Assembly (NCBI RefSeq): GCF_027625475.1
Contig: NZ_CP115174.1
Coordinates: forward strand, 1,826,001-1,890,000
Reading direction: 5' to 3'
Source: Sphingomonas abietis
GTDB taxonomy: Bacteria > Pseudomonadota > Alphaproteobacteria > Sphingomonadales > Sphingomonadaceae
Length of the DNA: 64,000 bases
Position numbers and translations under genes: made by a program. Below are positions 55,035 through 64,000 of the stretch, piece after piece. The stretch's first letter is position 1; every line of letters starts with the position of its first letter. The notes beneath the pieces were generated by a model. It did not search any database. It was not told the DNA's origin and saw only the letters and a program-made list of their open reading frames with translations.

Positions 55035-57683
55035 TCAGCGTTTCGCCACCCACTGGTCGATCTGCGGCAGCACCGCGGTGCGCAGCCGCGCCCGCGTGCG
55101 GATCGCATCCTGGGCCTTGAGCACGTCGCGCCGCGCCGAGGCGGGGATATATTTCTCGGCGAAGGCCTGAAGCTGATCGGCGCGCGCCAGATCGGGCGAG
55201 GGCGAGGCGATGCGGGCATAAAGCTGGTAGCGCTGCAACGAATCGAGCCGGCTCTCGAAATAGGGCCGGTGCTCGGTCGCGAACGTCCAGGTCAGATCGG
55301 GGTTCGCCTGCGCCGCGACATAGAGCATCCGCGGGCCGCTCGTGGTCGGGACTTCGTCGGTCAGCGTCAGCGCCAGCGCCTGCTGGAGGATTGCGGGGTC
55401 CGCGACCGTGGCGAGCGCGAAATCGAGATGCTGCTTCTGGAGCGAGTCGGTCGCCGCCGCCGCCAGCTTCCGCAGCTGATCGAAGGTCGCCTGATCGGCA
55501 TGTTCCGCCGCGACGGCGATCACCGCGCGCATCGTCGGCCCCCCGGCCGAGGCCGGATCGGCGGCATGGGCCTCGAACCGGCGACGGGCCTCGGCGATCA
55601 CGCCGGCGTCGCCGAAGCGACCCAGCGTCTGGATCAGCGAATTGCGCAGCACGCCGGCATTGTCCGACTCGCCGGGCTTGGCGTCGAAGCCAAGCGTCGC
55701 GAACTCGGGCGCGAGCAATGCCCGCGCATAGGCGCGGAAGGCGTCACGCTGCGGGCCGGGCGCGTAGATGCCGTCGATCGTCCGCAGCTGATCGCTCAGC
55801 CGGTCCCATACGGTCGGATCGGCGGAGAGCGGCAGCTTGCCGGTCAGATCGAGGAAATCCGCCGGGTCGCCATCACCCGAGGCGGCGAGCGCCCAGGTGT
55901 CGGACAGCAGGCCGAGCTGGTCGGCCGCCGGCACCTGCCCGAACGCCGCCGCCAGCCGGGCCAGCTGGCTCTTGGCATATTGGGTGCGGAAATAGCCGGT
56001 TTGCCCGGCATTGACGATCAGCGGCGCCGCGCCGCCGGCGTTCAGCGCGACCGGATCGGTGCCGGTCACGGCAACGCGCTGTTCGGCGGCCTGGTCTGTG
56101 GCGGCCTGGCCGAGCGGCGCGGCGATCACCGGCACCGTCCAGCGGCGGGGCTGGCGGGAGGCCGCATCCAGCCCGAACCGTCCCTGGGTCAGCGACACGC
56201 TGCCGCCGGCATCGCTCTCCTTGATCAGCGGGACGCCCGATTGCTGCGTAAAATCGTCGCCGATCTTGACGATCGGCTTGCCCGACGCGGCCTGGATCGT
56301 CTGGAACAGTTCGGCCGTCGTGGCATTGCCATAAGCGTGGGCGGCCAGATAGCGGCGGATGCCGGTGCGGAAATCATCCTGCCCGGCATAGGCCTCGATC
56401 ATCCGGATCACCGCCGCGCCCTTTTCATAGGTGATCGCGTCGCCGATCCGGTTGACCTGATCGATCGTATCGGCCGGCTCCACCACCGGGTGGGTCGAGG
56501 TCAGCGCGTCGGTCGAGAAGGCGCTGTCGCGGCCGGCGGCAAATTGCAGCCAGACATGCCATTCGGGATGGATGCTGTCGGTGGCCTTGTTCTCCATCCA
56601 CGAGGCGAAGCCCTCGTTCAGCCAGAGATCGTCCCACCAGCCCATCGTCACCAGATCGCCGAACCACTGGTGCGCCATCTCGTGCGCGATCACGAGGTAG
56701 ACATTCTGCTTGTCGGCATCGGTCGCGGTCTTGGGATCGACCAGCAGGTCGCTCTCGAAATAGAAGATCGCGCCCCAATTCTCCATCGCGCCGAAGCCGC
56801 CCGATCCCGGGCCGCCGATCAGATCGAGCTTGGGCAGCGGGAATTTGATCCCGAAATAGTCATTGTAGAAGCGCAGGATATGGGCGGCCGCGTCGAGCGC
56901 ATAATGGGCCTGATCGGTGGCGCCGCGACGCACGATCACGCCGACATCGACGCCGTCGACATCCTCGTGGATGCGCTGCATGTCGCCGATACCGAGATAC
57001 ATCAGATAGGACGACATCTTGGGCGACGGCTGGAACGTCACCCGGCTCAGGCCGCCGCCGATGTCGGTCTGCTGCGCGATCGGCATGTTGGAGACGGCGA
57101 ACTGGTCCTTGGGGGCGGTGACGGTCAGGCCGAACACCGCCTTCAGATCGGGTTCGTCGAAGCTCGGCACGAACCGGCGCGCATCGGCGGCCTCGAACTG
57201 GGTGGCGAGCATCCGCTTCTTGCCCTGGGGCGTGTCGTAATCGAGCGCGAACAGGCCCTGGCTGCTGCGGTTGATCTTGCCGTGATAGGCGAGGTCCAGC
57301 GTGTAACGGCCGGCCGCCAGCGGCTTGGCGAAGGTGAGGGTGACGGTCTGGAGTTCGGGGTCGTAGGCGATGGTCGGCGTCCCGGCGCCGGCCAGGCTGG
57401 CGCGGTCGATGGTCAGCTCGAGCGCGTTGAGCGTGATCGTCCGCGTCGCCGCGTGGATGTCGATCGCGATCTTGACGCTACCGGTGAAGACCATCTTCTC
57501 GGCGTCCGGCGTCACCGCGATGTCATAGCGGGTGGGGGTGACCGTGCGCGGCAGCTGGGCCTGATGCAGCGCGACCGGCGCGGGCGTCGTCTGGGCGATG
57601 GCAGGCGCGGCGAGCGCGAGAACGCCGGTAGCGGTGGCGAGGAGGAGCGAAGCGCGGCGCAAGCCGGAGGCGGATCGATTCAT
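55035..57683 (-). CDS. M1 family aminopeptidase, exported
   Basis: This protein of 882 residues is a zinc aminopeptidase of family M1. After a signal peptide (LLATATGVLALAAPAIAQT), the exopeptidase motif GAMEN and zinc motif HEMAHQWFGD with the downstream NEGFASWMEN glutamate ligand are all intact, followed by the ERAP1-like helical C-terminal domain. It trims N-terminal residues from peptides, in the periplasm or outside. ATG 57683 opens the signal peptide; ATG 57701 adds 6 residues. Length is normal. Stands alone as a transcription unit. Confidence 0.96.
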   Translation of the reverse strand: MNRSASGLRRASLLLATATGVLALAAPAIAQTTPAPVALHQAQLPRTVTPTRYDIAVTPDAEKMVFTGSVKIAIDIHAATRTITLNALELTIDRASLAGAGTPTIAYDPELQTVTLTFAKPLAAGRYTLDLAYHGKINRSSQGLFALDYDTPQGKKRMLATQFEAADARRFVPSFDEPDLKAVFGLTVTAPKDQFAVSNMPIAQQTDIGGGLSRVTFQPSPKMSSYLMYLGIGDMQRIHEDVDGVDVGVIVRRGATDQAHYALDAAAHILRFYNDYFGIKFPLPKLDLIGGPGSGGFGAMENWGAIFYFESDLLVDPKTATDADKQNVYLVIAHEMAHQWFGDLVTMGWWDDLWLNEGFASWMENKATDSIHPEWHVWLQFAAGRDSAFSTDALTSTHPVVEPADTIDQVNRIGDAITYEKGAAVIRMIEAYAGQDDFRTGIRRYLAAHAYGNATTAELFQTIQAASGKPIVKIGDDFTQQSGVPLIKESDAGGSVSLTQGRFGLDAASRQPRRWTVPVIAAPLGQAATDQAAEQRVAVTGTDPVALNAGGAAPLIVNAGQTGYFRTQYAKSQLARLAAAFGQVPAADQLGLLSDTWALAASGDGDPADFLDLTGKLPLSADPTVWDRLSDQLRTIDGIYAPGPQRDAFRAYARALLAPEFATLGFDAKPGESDNAGVLRNSLIQTLGRFGDAGVIAEARRRFEAHAADPASAGGPTMRAVIAVAAEHADQATFDQLRKLAAAATDSLQKQHLDFALATVADPAILQQALALTLTDEVPTTSGPRMLYVAAQANPDLTWTFATEHRPYFESRLDSLQRYQLYARIASPSPDLARADQLQAFAEKYIPASARRDVLKAQDAIRTRARLRTAVLPQIDQWVAKR

Positions 57684-57873
57684 GGATCGGATTGCTACCA
57701 TGCTCGGCGGCAGATGCCAGCGCGATACCGATGGGGCCGCTCCGCGGTCAGGGCCGCGAGCGGCGCGCAGGCCCCGGCCGTAGAACGCGCTCCGTCAGGC
57801 CATCGAGGAAAATCGGCTTCCGGCGTGAAAACATGATATTGGCCCGAATCTGACCTGAAATCCCCGGAGGGAA

Positions 57874-58461
57874 ATGCTGCTTCAGTCCCTCATCGCCCGG
57901 TTCGGGCTGGCCACGATCTTTGCCGGGGCCGCCATCGAAGGCGAGACGGTGGTGATCGCCGGCGGCGTGCTGGCCCATCAGCATTTCCTCACCTTGCCGG
58001 GCGTGATGGTCGCCGGCGCGCTGGGATCGTTCGCCGCCGACCAGGCCTTTTTCGTGCTGGGGCGGCATTTCCGGCATCGGCGCTGGGTGGAGAAGTTTCT
58101 CGAACGGCCCGCTGCGGAGCGGGCCTTGGCGACGCTGGAGCGCCATCCGACCGCGTTCATCCTGGGGTTCCGCTTTCTCTACGGGCTGCGGACGGTCAGC
58201 CCGATCGTGGTCGGCACCTCGGATGTGCCGCAAGCGCGATTCCTGCCGATGAACGCGCTTGCGGCGGCGCTCTGGGCGATCCTGTTCGCGTCCCTCGGCT
58301 ATGCGCTGGGCGGCCCGCTCGGTCGATATTTCCCGCACCCCAATTCGCTCGTCCTGACGCTCCTTGGTGGCCTGCTCGTGATCGGCCTCGGCCTATGGCT
58401 GGGTCGGATCGCGTGGAAGGCGTTTCGGCGGCGCACCGGCGACCGTGTCGCCGATCGCTGA
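57874..58461 (+). CDS. DedA family membrane protein
   Basis: This 195-residue protein has the DedA/SNARE-associated core: FAGAAIEGETVVIAGGVLAHQHF near the N-terminus, the FVLGRHFRHRRWVEKFLER loop and FRFLYGLRTVSPIVVGTSDV. DedA proteins act on membrane lipid (undecaprenyl phosphate or phospholipid) scrambling and proton homeostasis. GGAGGGAA lies just before the ATG. It precedes the FUSC efflux operon by 97 bases on the same strand, so possible cotranscription. Confidence 0.9.
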   Translation: MLLQSLIARFGLATIFAGAAIEGETVVIAGGVLAHQHFLTLPGVMVAGALGSFAADQAFFVLGRHFRHRRWVEKFLERPAAERALATLERHPTAFILGFRFLYGLRTVSPIVVGTSDVPQARFLPMNALAAALWAILFASLGYALGGPLGRYFPHPNSLVLTLLGGLLVIGLGLWLGRIAWKAFRRRTGDRVADR

Positions 58462-58558
58462 GCGGGACGGCGATAGGGCGACGGCCTATCCGTAAATTCA
58501 GGCTTTTGCGGCAATCTGACCCTTCCGCGCCGGCGCCGATCTCCGTATCCGGAGCGTA

Positions 58559-60658
58559 ATGGCCTCTCCACCGCTCAGCCTTCGCGGCATTTACGAATCG
58601 CTGCGCCCACCGACGCTGCGCGATCTGATTTTTTCGGCCAAGGCATTCACGGCCGCGGCCGTGGCGCTATTGGCCGGGTTCAGCCAGAATCTGGAAAATC
58701 CCTATTGGGCGGTGCTGACGATCTACATCGTCCTCAATCCGCCCGAGACAGGCGCGATCCGCTCGAAGGCGGTCTTCCGTTTCTTCGGCACGATCAGCGG
58801 CGGTGTCGTCATGCTGCTGCTGACCGGCCTGTTCGGGGACCAGCTCGGCATTCTCGTCGGGGTGACCATCGCGGTGATCGGCACCGCCGTCTTCTTCAAG
58901 CAGACCGACCGGACGCCGACCAACTATTTCTGGTTCTCGGGCGCGATCACCGCCGGCGTGGTGGGGCTCACCAACCTGCTCCAGCCGACCAACATGTTCG
59001 ATTATGCGACTGCGCGGATGGGCGAAATCTCGCTCGGCATCCTGGCGATCACGGCCATCGACAGCCTGTTCTGGCCACGGCCGATGACCGACGATTTCCT
59101 GAAGACGATGGCCGATTGGCGCGGCCAGGCGCGCCAGTGGATGATCGATGCGCTCAGCCTGACCGCGAGCCGTTCGCTGGACGAGGATCGGCGGCAGGTC
59201 GTTCGCCAGGGGCTGCGCGATCTCACCAAGGCGGTCGGCGTGATCGATGCCAAGGCGGTCCAGTTGCCGTTCGACGTCGTGCCGATGGCGCCGCGCGGCC
59301 GTCATCTCGATCTCGTGCGCCGCGAGGTGGTCGAACTGATCGGCGATCTGGCGGCGATCGAGATATGGGCCCGCTCGTTGCGTCGCGACGAGATGCTGCA
59401 GACCGATCTCGGACGATCGATCGATGCGGTGACGGCATGGGTACGCGACGCGCCCGAACTGCCCGACGCGATGACCGACCAGCATGTCGCGCGCGGCGCC
59501 GCCCTGGCGGACGAACTGGCGGCGGCGCGGGCGGAGCTCGATCCACAGGCGAGCCGCATCATCATGGTCGAGCGTGGGCTGCTGAACCGCCTGAGCGCCT
59601 TCGTGCGGGATTGGTCCGACCTGTCGCTGGCGCTGCGCGCGATCGAGACCGGCCAGACGCTGCCGCCCCGGCTGGAGCAGATCGCGCGTCGTGCCAAACC
59701 GGTTCGCAGTATCGACTATCTGGGCGCCGCGCTCGATGTCGCGCCGATGCTGTTGTCGATGAGCTTCACCACCCTGCTATGGTATTTCACGGCGTGGAAT
59801 TCGGGCGGCGGGGCGTTGCTGTTCTCGTTCGTCGGTTGCGTCTTCCTGATCGGGCAGGGCCAGGTGCTGCGATCGAGCGCCGGGTTGATCCTGCTGATCC
59901 TCACCGCCTTCGCCTTCGTCTTCCTCTACCAATATGCGATCCTGCCGCGCGTGACCGATTTCCCGGTGCTGATCGCGGTGCTCGGCTGCGCGATGTTGCC
60001 GCTCGGGTTGCTCATGTCGATGACGTTGGCCGGGATGCTCTTGTGCGTCTATATTTTTGCCTTTCTGGGCCTGCAGGACGCCTATGCAGCGGATTTCAAC
60101 ACGAGCCTCCAGACCTTGAGTGCGTCACTGGTCGGTCTGCTGATTGCCGTCACCTCGCTCCATGTCTGCAGCTATGATCGGGCCAGGTTCGCGACGCGCC
60201 GTCTGCTGGCCGCCGTGCGGCGTGACATCCTCGATCTGTCACGCAGCCGTCGCATACCGGATCGTGATCGCTTCCTGCTGCTGGCGGTCGATCGGCTGGC
60301 GCTCTATTTCCCGGCGGCCGAGCTCGCCGCCGCCGGCGGCCCGCTGCCACGGCTCAGGATGATCGACGATTTCGGCATCGGCCTCAATCTGATGACGCTC
60401 CGGCGGCACGAAGACGAGGTGTCGCCGGGCGTTCGTGCCACGATCGAACGGTTACGGGCGGGCGCCGCCGTCGCCTATCGTGCCAAGCTGGGCGGGCGAA
60501 CCGATGACGAGCCCTTCGCCGCCTTGGTCGAGACGGCGCTTGACGATCCGGCAATCCGGGCCGAACCGGCGAGCGATCCCTTGCTCGAGGCCCTGACCGG
60601 CCTGCACCTCGCGCTGGACGATGCACGATTACCGCCGCCGGGAGAAATGCTGCCGTGA
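58559..60658 (+). CDS. FUSC family inner-membrane transporter (AaeB-like)
   Basis: This 699-residue protein has the FUSC architecture: an N-terminal membrane bundle (about residues 30-170, with NPYWAVLTIYIVLNPPETGAIRSKAVFRFFGTISGG in outline), a soluble helical middle (about 180-390) and a second membrane bundle (about 395-530), ending in a soluble domain. AaeB exports aromatic acids such as p-hydroxybenzoate. The ATG has GGAG four bases upstream. The next three genes follow with 4-base overlaps: DUF1656, HlyD-type and outer-membrane factor, a complete efflux system. Confidence 0.93.
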   Translation: MASPPLSLRGIYESLRPPTLRDLIFSAKAFTAAAVALLAGFSQNLENPYWAVLTIYIVLNPPETGAIRSKAVFRFFGTISGGVVMLLLTGLFGDQLGILVGVTIAVIGTAVFFKQTDRTPTNYFWFSGAITAGVVGLTNLLQPTNMFDYATARMGEISLGILAITAIDSLFWPRPMTDDFLKTMADWRGQARQWMIDALSLTASRSLDEDRRQVVRQGLRDLTKAVGVIDAKAVQLPFDVVPMAPRGRHLDLVRREVVELIGDLAAIEIWARSLRRDEMLQTDLGRSIDAVTAWVRDAPELPDAMTDQHVARGAALADELAAARAELDPQASRIIMVERGLLNRLSAFVRDWSDLSLALRAIETGQTLPPRLEQIARRAKPVRSIDYLGAALDVAPMLLSMSFTTLLWYFTAWNSGGGALLFSFVGCVFLIGQGQVLRSSAGLILLILTAFAFVFLYQYAILPRVTDFPVLIAVLGCAMLPLGLLMSMTLAGMLLCVYIFAFLGLQDAYAADFNTSLQTLSASLVGLLIAVTSLHVCSYDRARFATRRLLAAVRRDILDLSRSRRIPDRDRFLLLAVDRLALYFPAAELAAAGGPLPRLRMIDDFGIGLNLMTLRRHEDEVSPGVRATIERLRAGAAVAYRAKLGGRTDDEPFAALVETALDDPAIRAEPASDPLLEALTGLHLALDDARLPPPGEMLP

Positions 60659-60903
60659 TGACGCATGATTTCCTCATCGGCGGGGTCATCCTCTCGCCGA
60701 TCGTGCCGGAATTGCTGATCGCCGTCCTGTTGACGGCCTTGCTGTCGATCGTGTTGATGCGGCTCGGCTTTTATCGCGCGACGTGGCATCGGCCGCTGGT
60801 CGAGATTTCCTTCTTCTGCATGATTCTGGGAGCGATAGTGGCGCTGACACCTGATGGCACCCCGCTCTGGGGCGCGGACACGAACGCCGGAGCGGAACAA
60901 TGA
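60655..60903 (+). CDS. DUF1656 small membrane protein (AaeX-like)
   Basis: This 82-residue protein has two membrane helices (about residues 5-35 and 50-75) and the DUF1656 opening DFLIGGVILSPIVPELLIAVL. It always accompanies FUSC/AaeAB-type pumps; its role is unknown. It overlaps the FUSC gene and the HlyD gene by 4 bases each. Confidence 0.9.
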   Translation: MMTHDFLIGGVILSPIVPELLIAVLLTALLSIVLMRLGFYRATWHRPLVEISFFCMILGAIVALTPDGTPLWGADTNAGAEQ

Positions 60904-61964
60904 CCCGCCTCCTGCCCACTGCTGGCCGCGTTCTCCTCACTTTGCTGTTCGTCGCACTCGCGATCGTGGCGCTGGTGATCGTGTGGCGACATTATGAGGA
61001 CGACCCCTGGACGCGCGACGGCGCCCTGCAGGCCGATATCGTGCAGGTCAGCGCCGACGTCGCCGGGCTGGTGACGCAGATCCGCGTCCATGACAATCAA
61101 TTCGTCCATGCCGGCGACATCCTCTTCACGGTCGATCAGGAACGCTATGCCGCACAACTCGCCCAGTCCGATGCGGCGGTCGTGAGCGCCCGCGCCGCGA
61201 TCGAGAATGCCCGGGCCGCGATCGCCAACGCCCAGGCCACGCTGGACAATGCGCTGCGCGAGGAGAAGCGCTACCTGGCACTCGGCGACCTCGTGAGCCA
61301 GGAGATGCGCGACGCACGCGTCACGGCGGTCGAGCAGGATCGGGCGGCGCTGGTGCAGGCCCATGCGGGCGTCGCATCGGCCAATGCCAGCCTCAAGCAG
61401 GCCGAGGCCAATCGCCGGCTCGCCGCCGTCAATATGACCCGATCCGCGGTGCGCGCCGGGGTCAACGGCTATATCACCGGCTTCTCGATGCGGCCCGGCG
61501 ATTATGTCGCCGCCGGCAGCCCGCAATTCGCGCTGCTCGATACCGACAGCTATTATGTGCTCGGCTACATGGAGGAGACCAAGCTCCACCGCTTCCAGAT
61601 CGGGGATCGGGCGCGGATCAATCTGCTCGGCGATCGCCGTCCGCTCTGGGGGCATGTCGACAGCCTTGCCGCGGGGATCACCGATCGCCAGCAGAACAGC
61701 TCGGGCGTGCTGCTGCCGAACATCACCCCTACGTTCAGCTGGATCCGCCTTGCCCAGCGCGTGCCGGTGCGGGTCGTGATCGATCGGGTGCCGGTCGGCA
61801 TCCGGCTGGTCGCCGGGCGCACCGCGACGGTGACGATCCTGCCGACGCTGCACAAGGTGGCGCCGCGGCCGATCCCGGCCTCGACGATCGTGCCCAACAC
61901 CGCGCCGCTCGATCGCCCCGCGTCCGTGCCGATCGGCCGTCCCAACGCTGCTGTCGCGCCATGA
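60900..61964 (+). CDS. HlyD/AaeA-type membrane fusion protein
   Basis: This 354-residue periplasmic adaptor has one N-terminal membrane helix (about residues 8-28), the biotinyl-lipoyl lead VSADVAGLVTQIRVHDNQFVHAGDILFTVD, a coiled-coil hairpin (about 80-160) and a beta-barrel region with GYMEETKLHRFQIGDRA. It bridges the FUSC pump to the outer-membrane channel. It overlaps the next gene by 4 bases. Confidence 0.93.
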   Translation: MTRLLPTAGRVLLTLLFVALAIVALVIVWRHYEDDPWTRDGALQADIVQVSADVAGLVTQIRVHDNQFVHAGDILFTVDQERYAAQLAQSDAAVVSARAAIENARAAIANAQATLDNALREEKRYLALGDLVSQEMRDARVTAVEQDRAALVQAHAGVASANASLKQAEANRRLAAVNMTRSAVRAGVNGYITGFSMRPGDYVAAGSPQFALLDTDSYYVLGYMEETKLHRFQIGDRARINLLGDRRPLWGHVDSLAAGITDRQQNSSGVLLPNITPTFSWIRLAQRVPVRVVIDRVPVGIRLVAGRTATVTILPTLHKVAPRPIPASTIVPNTAPLDRPASVPIGRPNAAVAP

Positions 61965-63421
61965 AGCGCGCCGTTGCCATCGCGCTCACCGCATCGCTTG
62001 CCGGCTGCACGGTCGGGCCGAACTATCGGCAGCCGCCTGTGCTCTCCGGTGCGGTTGCCCCGCCTGTGCTGGCTGGCGGCAGGGAAGCGGCCTATGACGG
62101 CGTGGCGCCGCTGCCGCCGCATTGGTGGCAGCTCTACGACGATCCCATGCTCAACGACCTTGAGGAAAAGGCGCTCGCCCGCAACACCGATCTGCGCGTC
62201 GCGCTCGCCAGTCTGGAACAGGCGCAGGCGGCATTGCGCGGGGTCCAACTCCAGCGCACGCCGCAAACCAGCCTCGCGATCGAACCGAGCTACGGCCAGG
62301 CTTCGGGCGACTCCAAGGGCTCATCGGTCGCCCTCAAGCCCGGCGCGGTCTATGAGGCGATGGGGACGATCTCCTACGATCTCGATCTGTTCGGCAAGCT
62401 CAGGCGCTCGATCGAGGCCAGCAAGGCCGATGTCGGGGCCGCGCAGGCGGCGCTCGATCTCGCGCGGGTCAACGTCGCGGCGCAAACCGCCGGGGCCTAT
62501 GCCTCGGTCTGCTCGGCCGGGCTCAGGATCGCGGTGACGCATCGCTCGATCGCCATCGCCCAGCAGTCACTCGACGTCACCCAGCGCCGCTTCGACGCCG
62601 GCATCGCCGGGATCAACGATGTGGTGCGCGCCCGCACGCTGCTGCGCCAGACCGCCGCGACGCTCCCGGCGCTGATCACCCAGCAGCGCAGCGGGCTCTA
62701 CATGCTGGCGACATTGACCGGCGATGCGCCGGAGGCCTTTCCCGCGGCGGTTGCCACCTGCTCGTCGCCGCCGCTGATCCGCAAGCCGGTCCCGATCGGT
62801 GACGGCGCCGCCCTGCTCGCGCGGCGGCCGGACGTGCGGCAGGCCGAGCGCAAACTGGCCGCCGCGGTCGCCGCGATCGGGGTGAGCACCGCATCGCTCT
62901 ATCCCTCGATCAGCCTCGGCGGCTCGATCGGCACCATCGCGACAAGCCTGCCGGATATCGTCAGCAACCGCGCTTTCCAGTGGAATGTCGGCCCGCTGGT
63001 GACGTGGAACATTCCTAATCTCGGCCCGGCGCGGGCGCAGGTGGCGCAATCGAATGCCGCAGCGCGCGGTGCGCTCGCCAGCTTCGACGGCACCGTGCTG
63101 ACCGCCCTGCGCGAGACGGAGACGTCGCTTACCACGCTCGCCCGCGAACTGGATACCGAACGGCAACTGGCCGATGCGCGGGACGATGCCGCCACCGCCA
63201 ACGCCAACACCGCCAGGCTCTATGCCGGCGGCATCGGCGAGTTTCTGGATACGCTCGATGCCGAACGCACGCTGATCGAGGCCGAGAACGCGCTGGCGAG
63301 CACGACGGCACAGGTGTCGCAGGATCAGATCGCCCTGTTCATGGCGCTGGGCGGGGGCTGGCAGGATTCCCCGGCCGTCATCGGCACATCGCTGACTCAG
63401 GTGACCGACAAGCCGCATTGA
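61961..63421 (+). CDS. Outer-membrane efflux lipoprotein (NodT/OprM type)
   Basis: This 486-residue OprM-like protein closes the efflux operon. The lipobox LAGC places lipidation at Cys16, followed by TVGPNYRQP, typical of the family, then RND-efflux-type repeats (PHWWQLYDDPMLNDLEEKAL and LARRPDVRQAERKLAAA). The stop is followed by the convergent nitrite/formate transporter gene at 107 bases. It shows this operon has its own outer-membrane channel and does not depend on the window's TolC. Confidence 0.95.
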   Translation: MKRAVAIALTASLAGCTVGPNYRQPPVLSGAVAPPVLAGGREAAYDGVAPLPPHWWQLYDDPMLNDLEEKALARNTDLRVALASLEQAQAALRGVQLQRTPQTSLAIEPSYGQASGDSKGSSVALKPGAVYEAMGTISYDLDLFGKLRRSIEASKADVGAAQAALDLARVNVAAQTAGAYASVCSAGLRIAVTHRSIAIAQQSLDVTQRRFDAGIAGINDVVRARTLLRQTAATLPALITQQRSGLYMLATLTGDAPEAFPAAVATCSSPPLIRKPVPIGDGAALLARRPDVRQAERKLAAAVAAIGVSTASLYPSISLGGSIGTIATSLPDIVSNRAFQWNVGPLVTWNIPNLGPARAQVAQSNAAARGALASFDGTVLTALRETETSLTTLARELDTERQLADARDDAATANANTARLYAGGIGEFLDTLDAERTLIEAENALASTTAQVSQDQIALFMALGGGWQDSPAVIGTSLTQVTDKPH

Positions 63422-63528
63422 TCGTTCGGCACATCGGCCTGTCCCCTCGCGGCCGGCCATGGGATAGCGCCGGGCTCCTTCCCACAGCCCATCCACACTG
63501 GCCCATCCCCGGTCCATCCACGCGACCG

Positions 63529-64000
63529 TCATGCTCCGATTTCGCGGCGGACCTGGCCGTGGGCGACGACTGCGAACAACCCCGTGCCGCCGATGATATT
63601 GCCGGCAAGGGCGGGCAGGATGAAGCCGCCGACCGCCTGGCCGAGGCTCGATTGTCCGCTCAGCCACAGCAGCCAGGCTTCGCCCGATCCCGCGACGACA
63701 TGGCTGAAGCCGCCGATCGCGATGACATAGGTGATCGCCACGATCACCCAGAACTCGCTGCCGCGTGCATTGGGCAGAATCCAGGCGATCGATGCGACGA
63801 GAAAGCCGGCGGGGACGCCCAGCGCTAGCGTCGTCAAGGCGTCATGCTCGAGAATCCGGGCCGATACCGCGATCGCGGCATGAAATTGCTCCGGCGAAAC
63901 GATCACGCGATGCGCGATCAGAAGCGCCACGAGGAAGGTTCCGACCATGTTGGAGAGGAAGACGATCGCCCAAAGCCGGCCGAGCCGGACGAGATTGCGG
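63529..64000 (-). CDS. Formate/nitrite transporter family protein (5' end outside window)
   Basis: The frame stays open to the window end, so the gene starts beyond 64000; about 157 C-terminal residues are visible. Hydrophobic helices and the blocks GFLVASIAWILPNA, VITYVIAIGGFSHVVAGSGEAWL (family-typical) and GNIIGGTGLFAVVAHGQV near the C-terminus fit the FNT (FocA/NirC) family of pentameric anion channels. With fdhD in the window, formate is an attractive substrate, but nitrite is equally possible. Confidence 0.88.
   Translation of the reverse strand, partial: RNLVRLGRLWAIVFLSNMVGTFLVALLIAHRVIVSPEQFHAAIAVSARILEHDALTTLALGVPAGFLVASIAWILPNARGSEFWVIVAITYVIAIGGFSHVVAGSGEAWLLWLSGQSSLGQAVGGFILPALAGNIIGGTGLFAVVAHGQVRREIGA

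Noticed and set aside
55269..57836. Long open frame on the plus strand, antisense to the M1 aminopeptidase gene
   Set aside because: Such frames are expected opposite GC-rich genes; the minus-strand product has full catalytic motifs and a signal peptide, the plus-strand one has none.

Overview
The window is GC-rich (roughly two thirds G+C by eye), densely packed chromosomal DNA from an alphaproteobacterium, most likely a Sphingomonadales member (Sphingomonas-like). The lineage call rests on the dusB-ntrB-ntrC-ntrY-ntrX-hfq-hflX block, a fused ispDF gene, a PopZ-type protein, a lipA / Coq10-like / cinA / ispDF neighbourhood, and an Hfq with two Sm domains. No species is named because no database was searched.

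Layout. 1-1305: end of a TatD nuclease gene and a PhnP-like hydrolase. 1306-2581: sparse DNA with one small exported protein, tRNA-Cys(GCA), an AT-rich TTAA cluster and inverted repeats. 2582-9999, plus strand: PIMT-like methyltransferase, TolC, PopZ-like protein, ValS, YpeA-type acetyltransferase, MATE exporter. 9971-18000: lipid-kinase-like protein, a 25-residue membrane peptide, FdhD, HemB, acetyltransferase, YjbQ, Tat-exported DUF885 hydrolase, a CII-like DNA-binding protein, MscS channel and a small exported protein.

18009-21975 is a minus-strand trehalose operon, otsB / GH15 hydrolase / otsA, with 4-base overlaps at both junctions. 22111-29515: MHS-family transporter, alanine racemase with MlaE and MlaF, peroxiredoxin, a 41-residue peptide, a secreted GH27 alpha-galactosidase and a hexapeptide acyltransferase. 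29553-36921: tRNA-Pro(TGG), a small lipoprotein with a clear terminator, a GT4 glycosyltransferase with a large C-terminal domain next to a GH130 protein, EttA, an exported protein and a beta-carbonic anhydrase. 36988-40668: LipA, a REP-like inverted repeat, Coq10-like protein, and the minus-strand set ispDF / exported protein / cinA.

40758-50671 is the nitrogen/RNA regulatory block: DusB, NtrBC, NtrYX, tandem-domain Hfq, HflX and a HAD phosphatase. 50668-57683: Gmk, MazG, an ImmA/IrrE-like protein with an altered zinc motif, a Nudix hydrolase, a Tim44-like protein and an M1 aminopeptidase. 57874-63421: DedA and a complete FUSC / DUF1656 / HlyD / outer-membrane-factor efflux operon. The window ends inside a formate/nitrite transporter gene.

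Most of this is core or common accessory metabolism, and I see no defence island, CRISPR array, transposon or prophage. The strongest oddities are a roughly 260-base patch of foreign-looking codon use inside valS, the two-domain Hfq, an NtrX whose AAA+ domain lacks GAFTGA, the GT4/GH130 pair, an HQLGH (not HELGH) ImmA-like protein, and a perfect hairpin enclosing the fdhD start codon.
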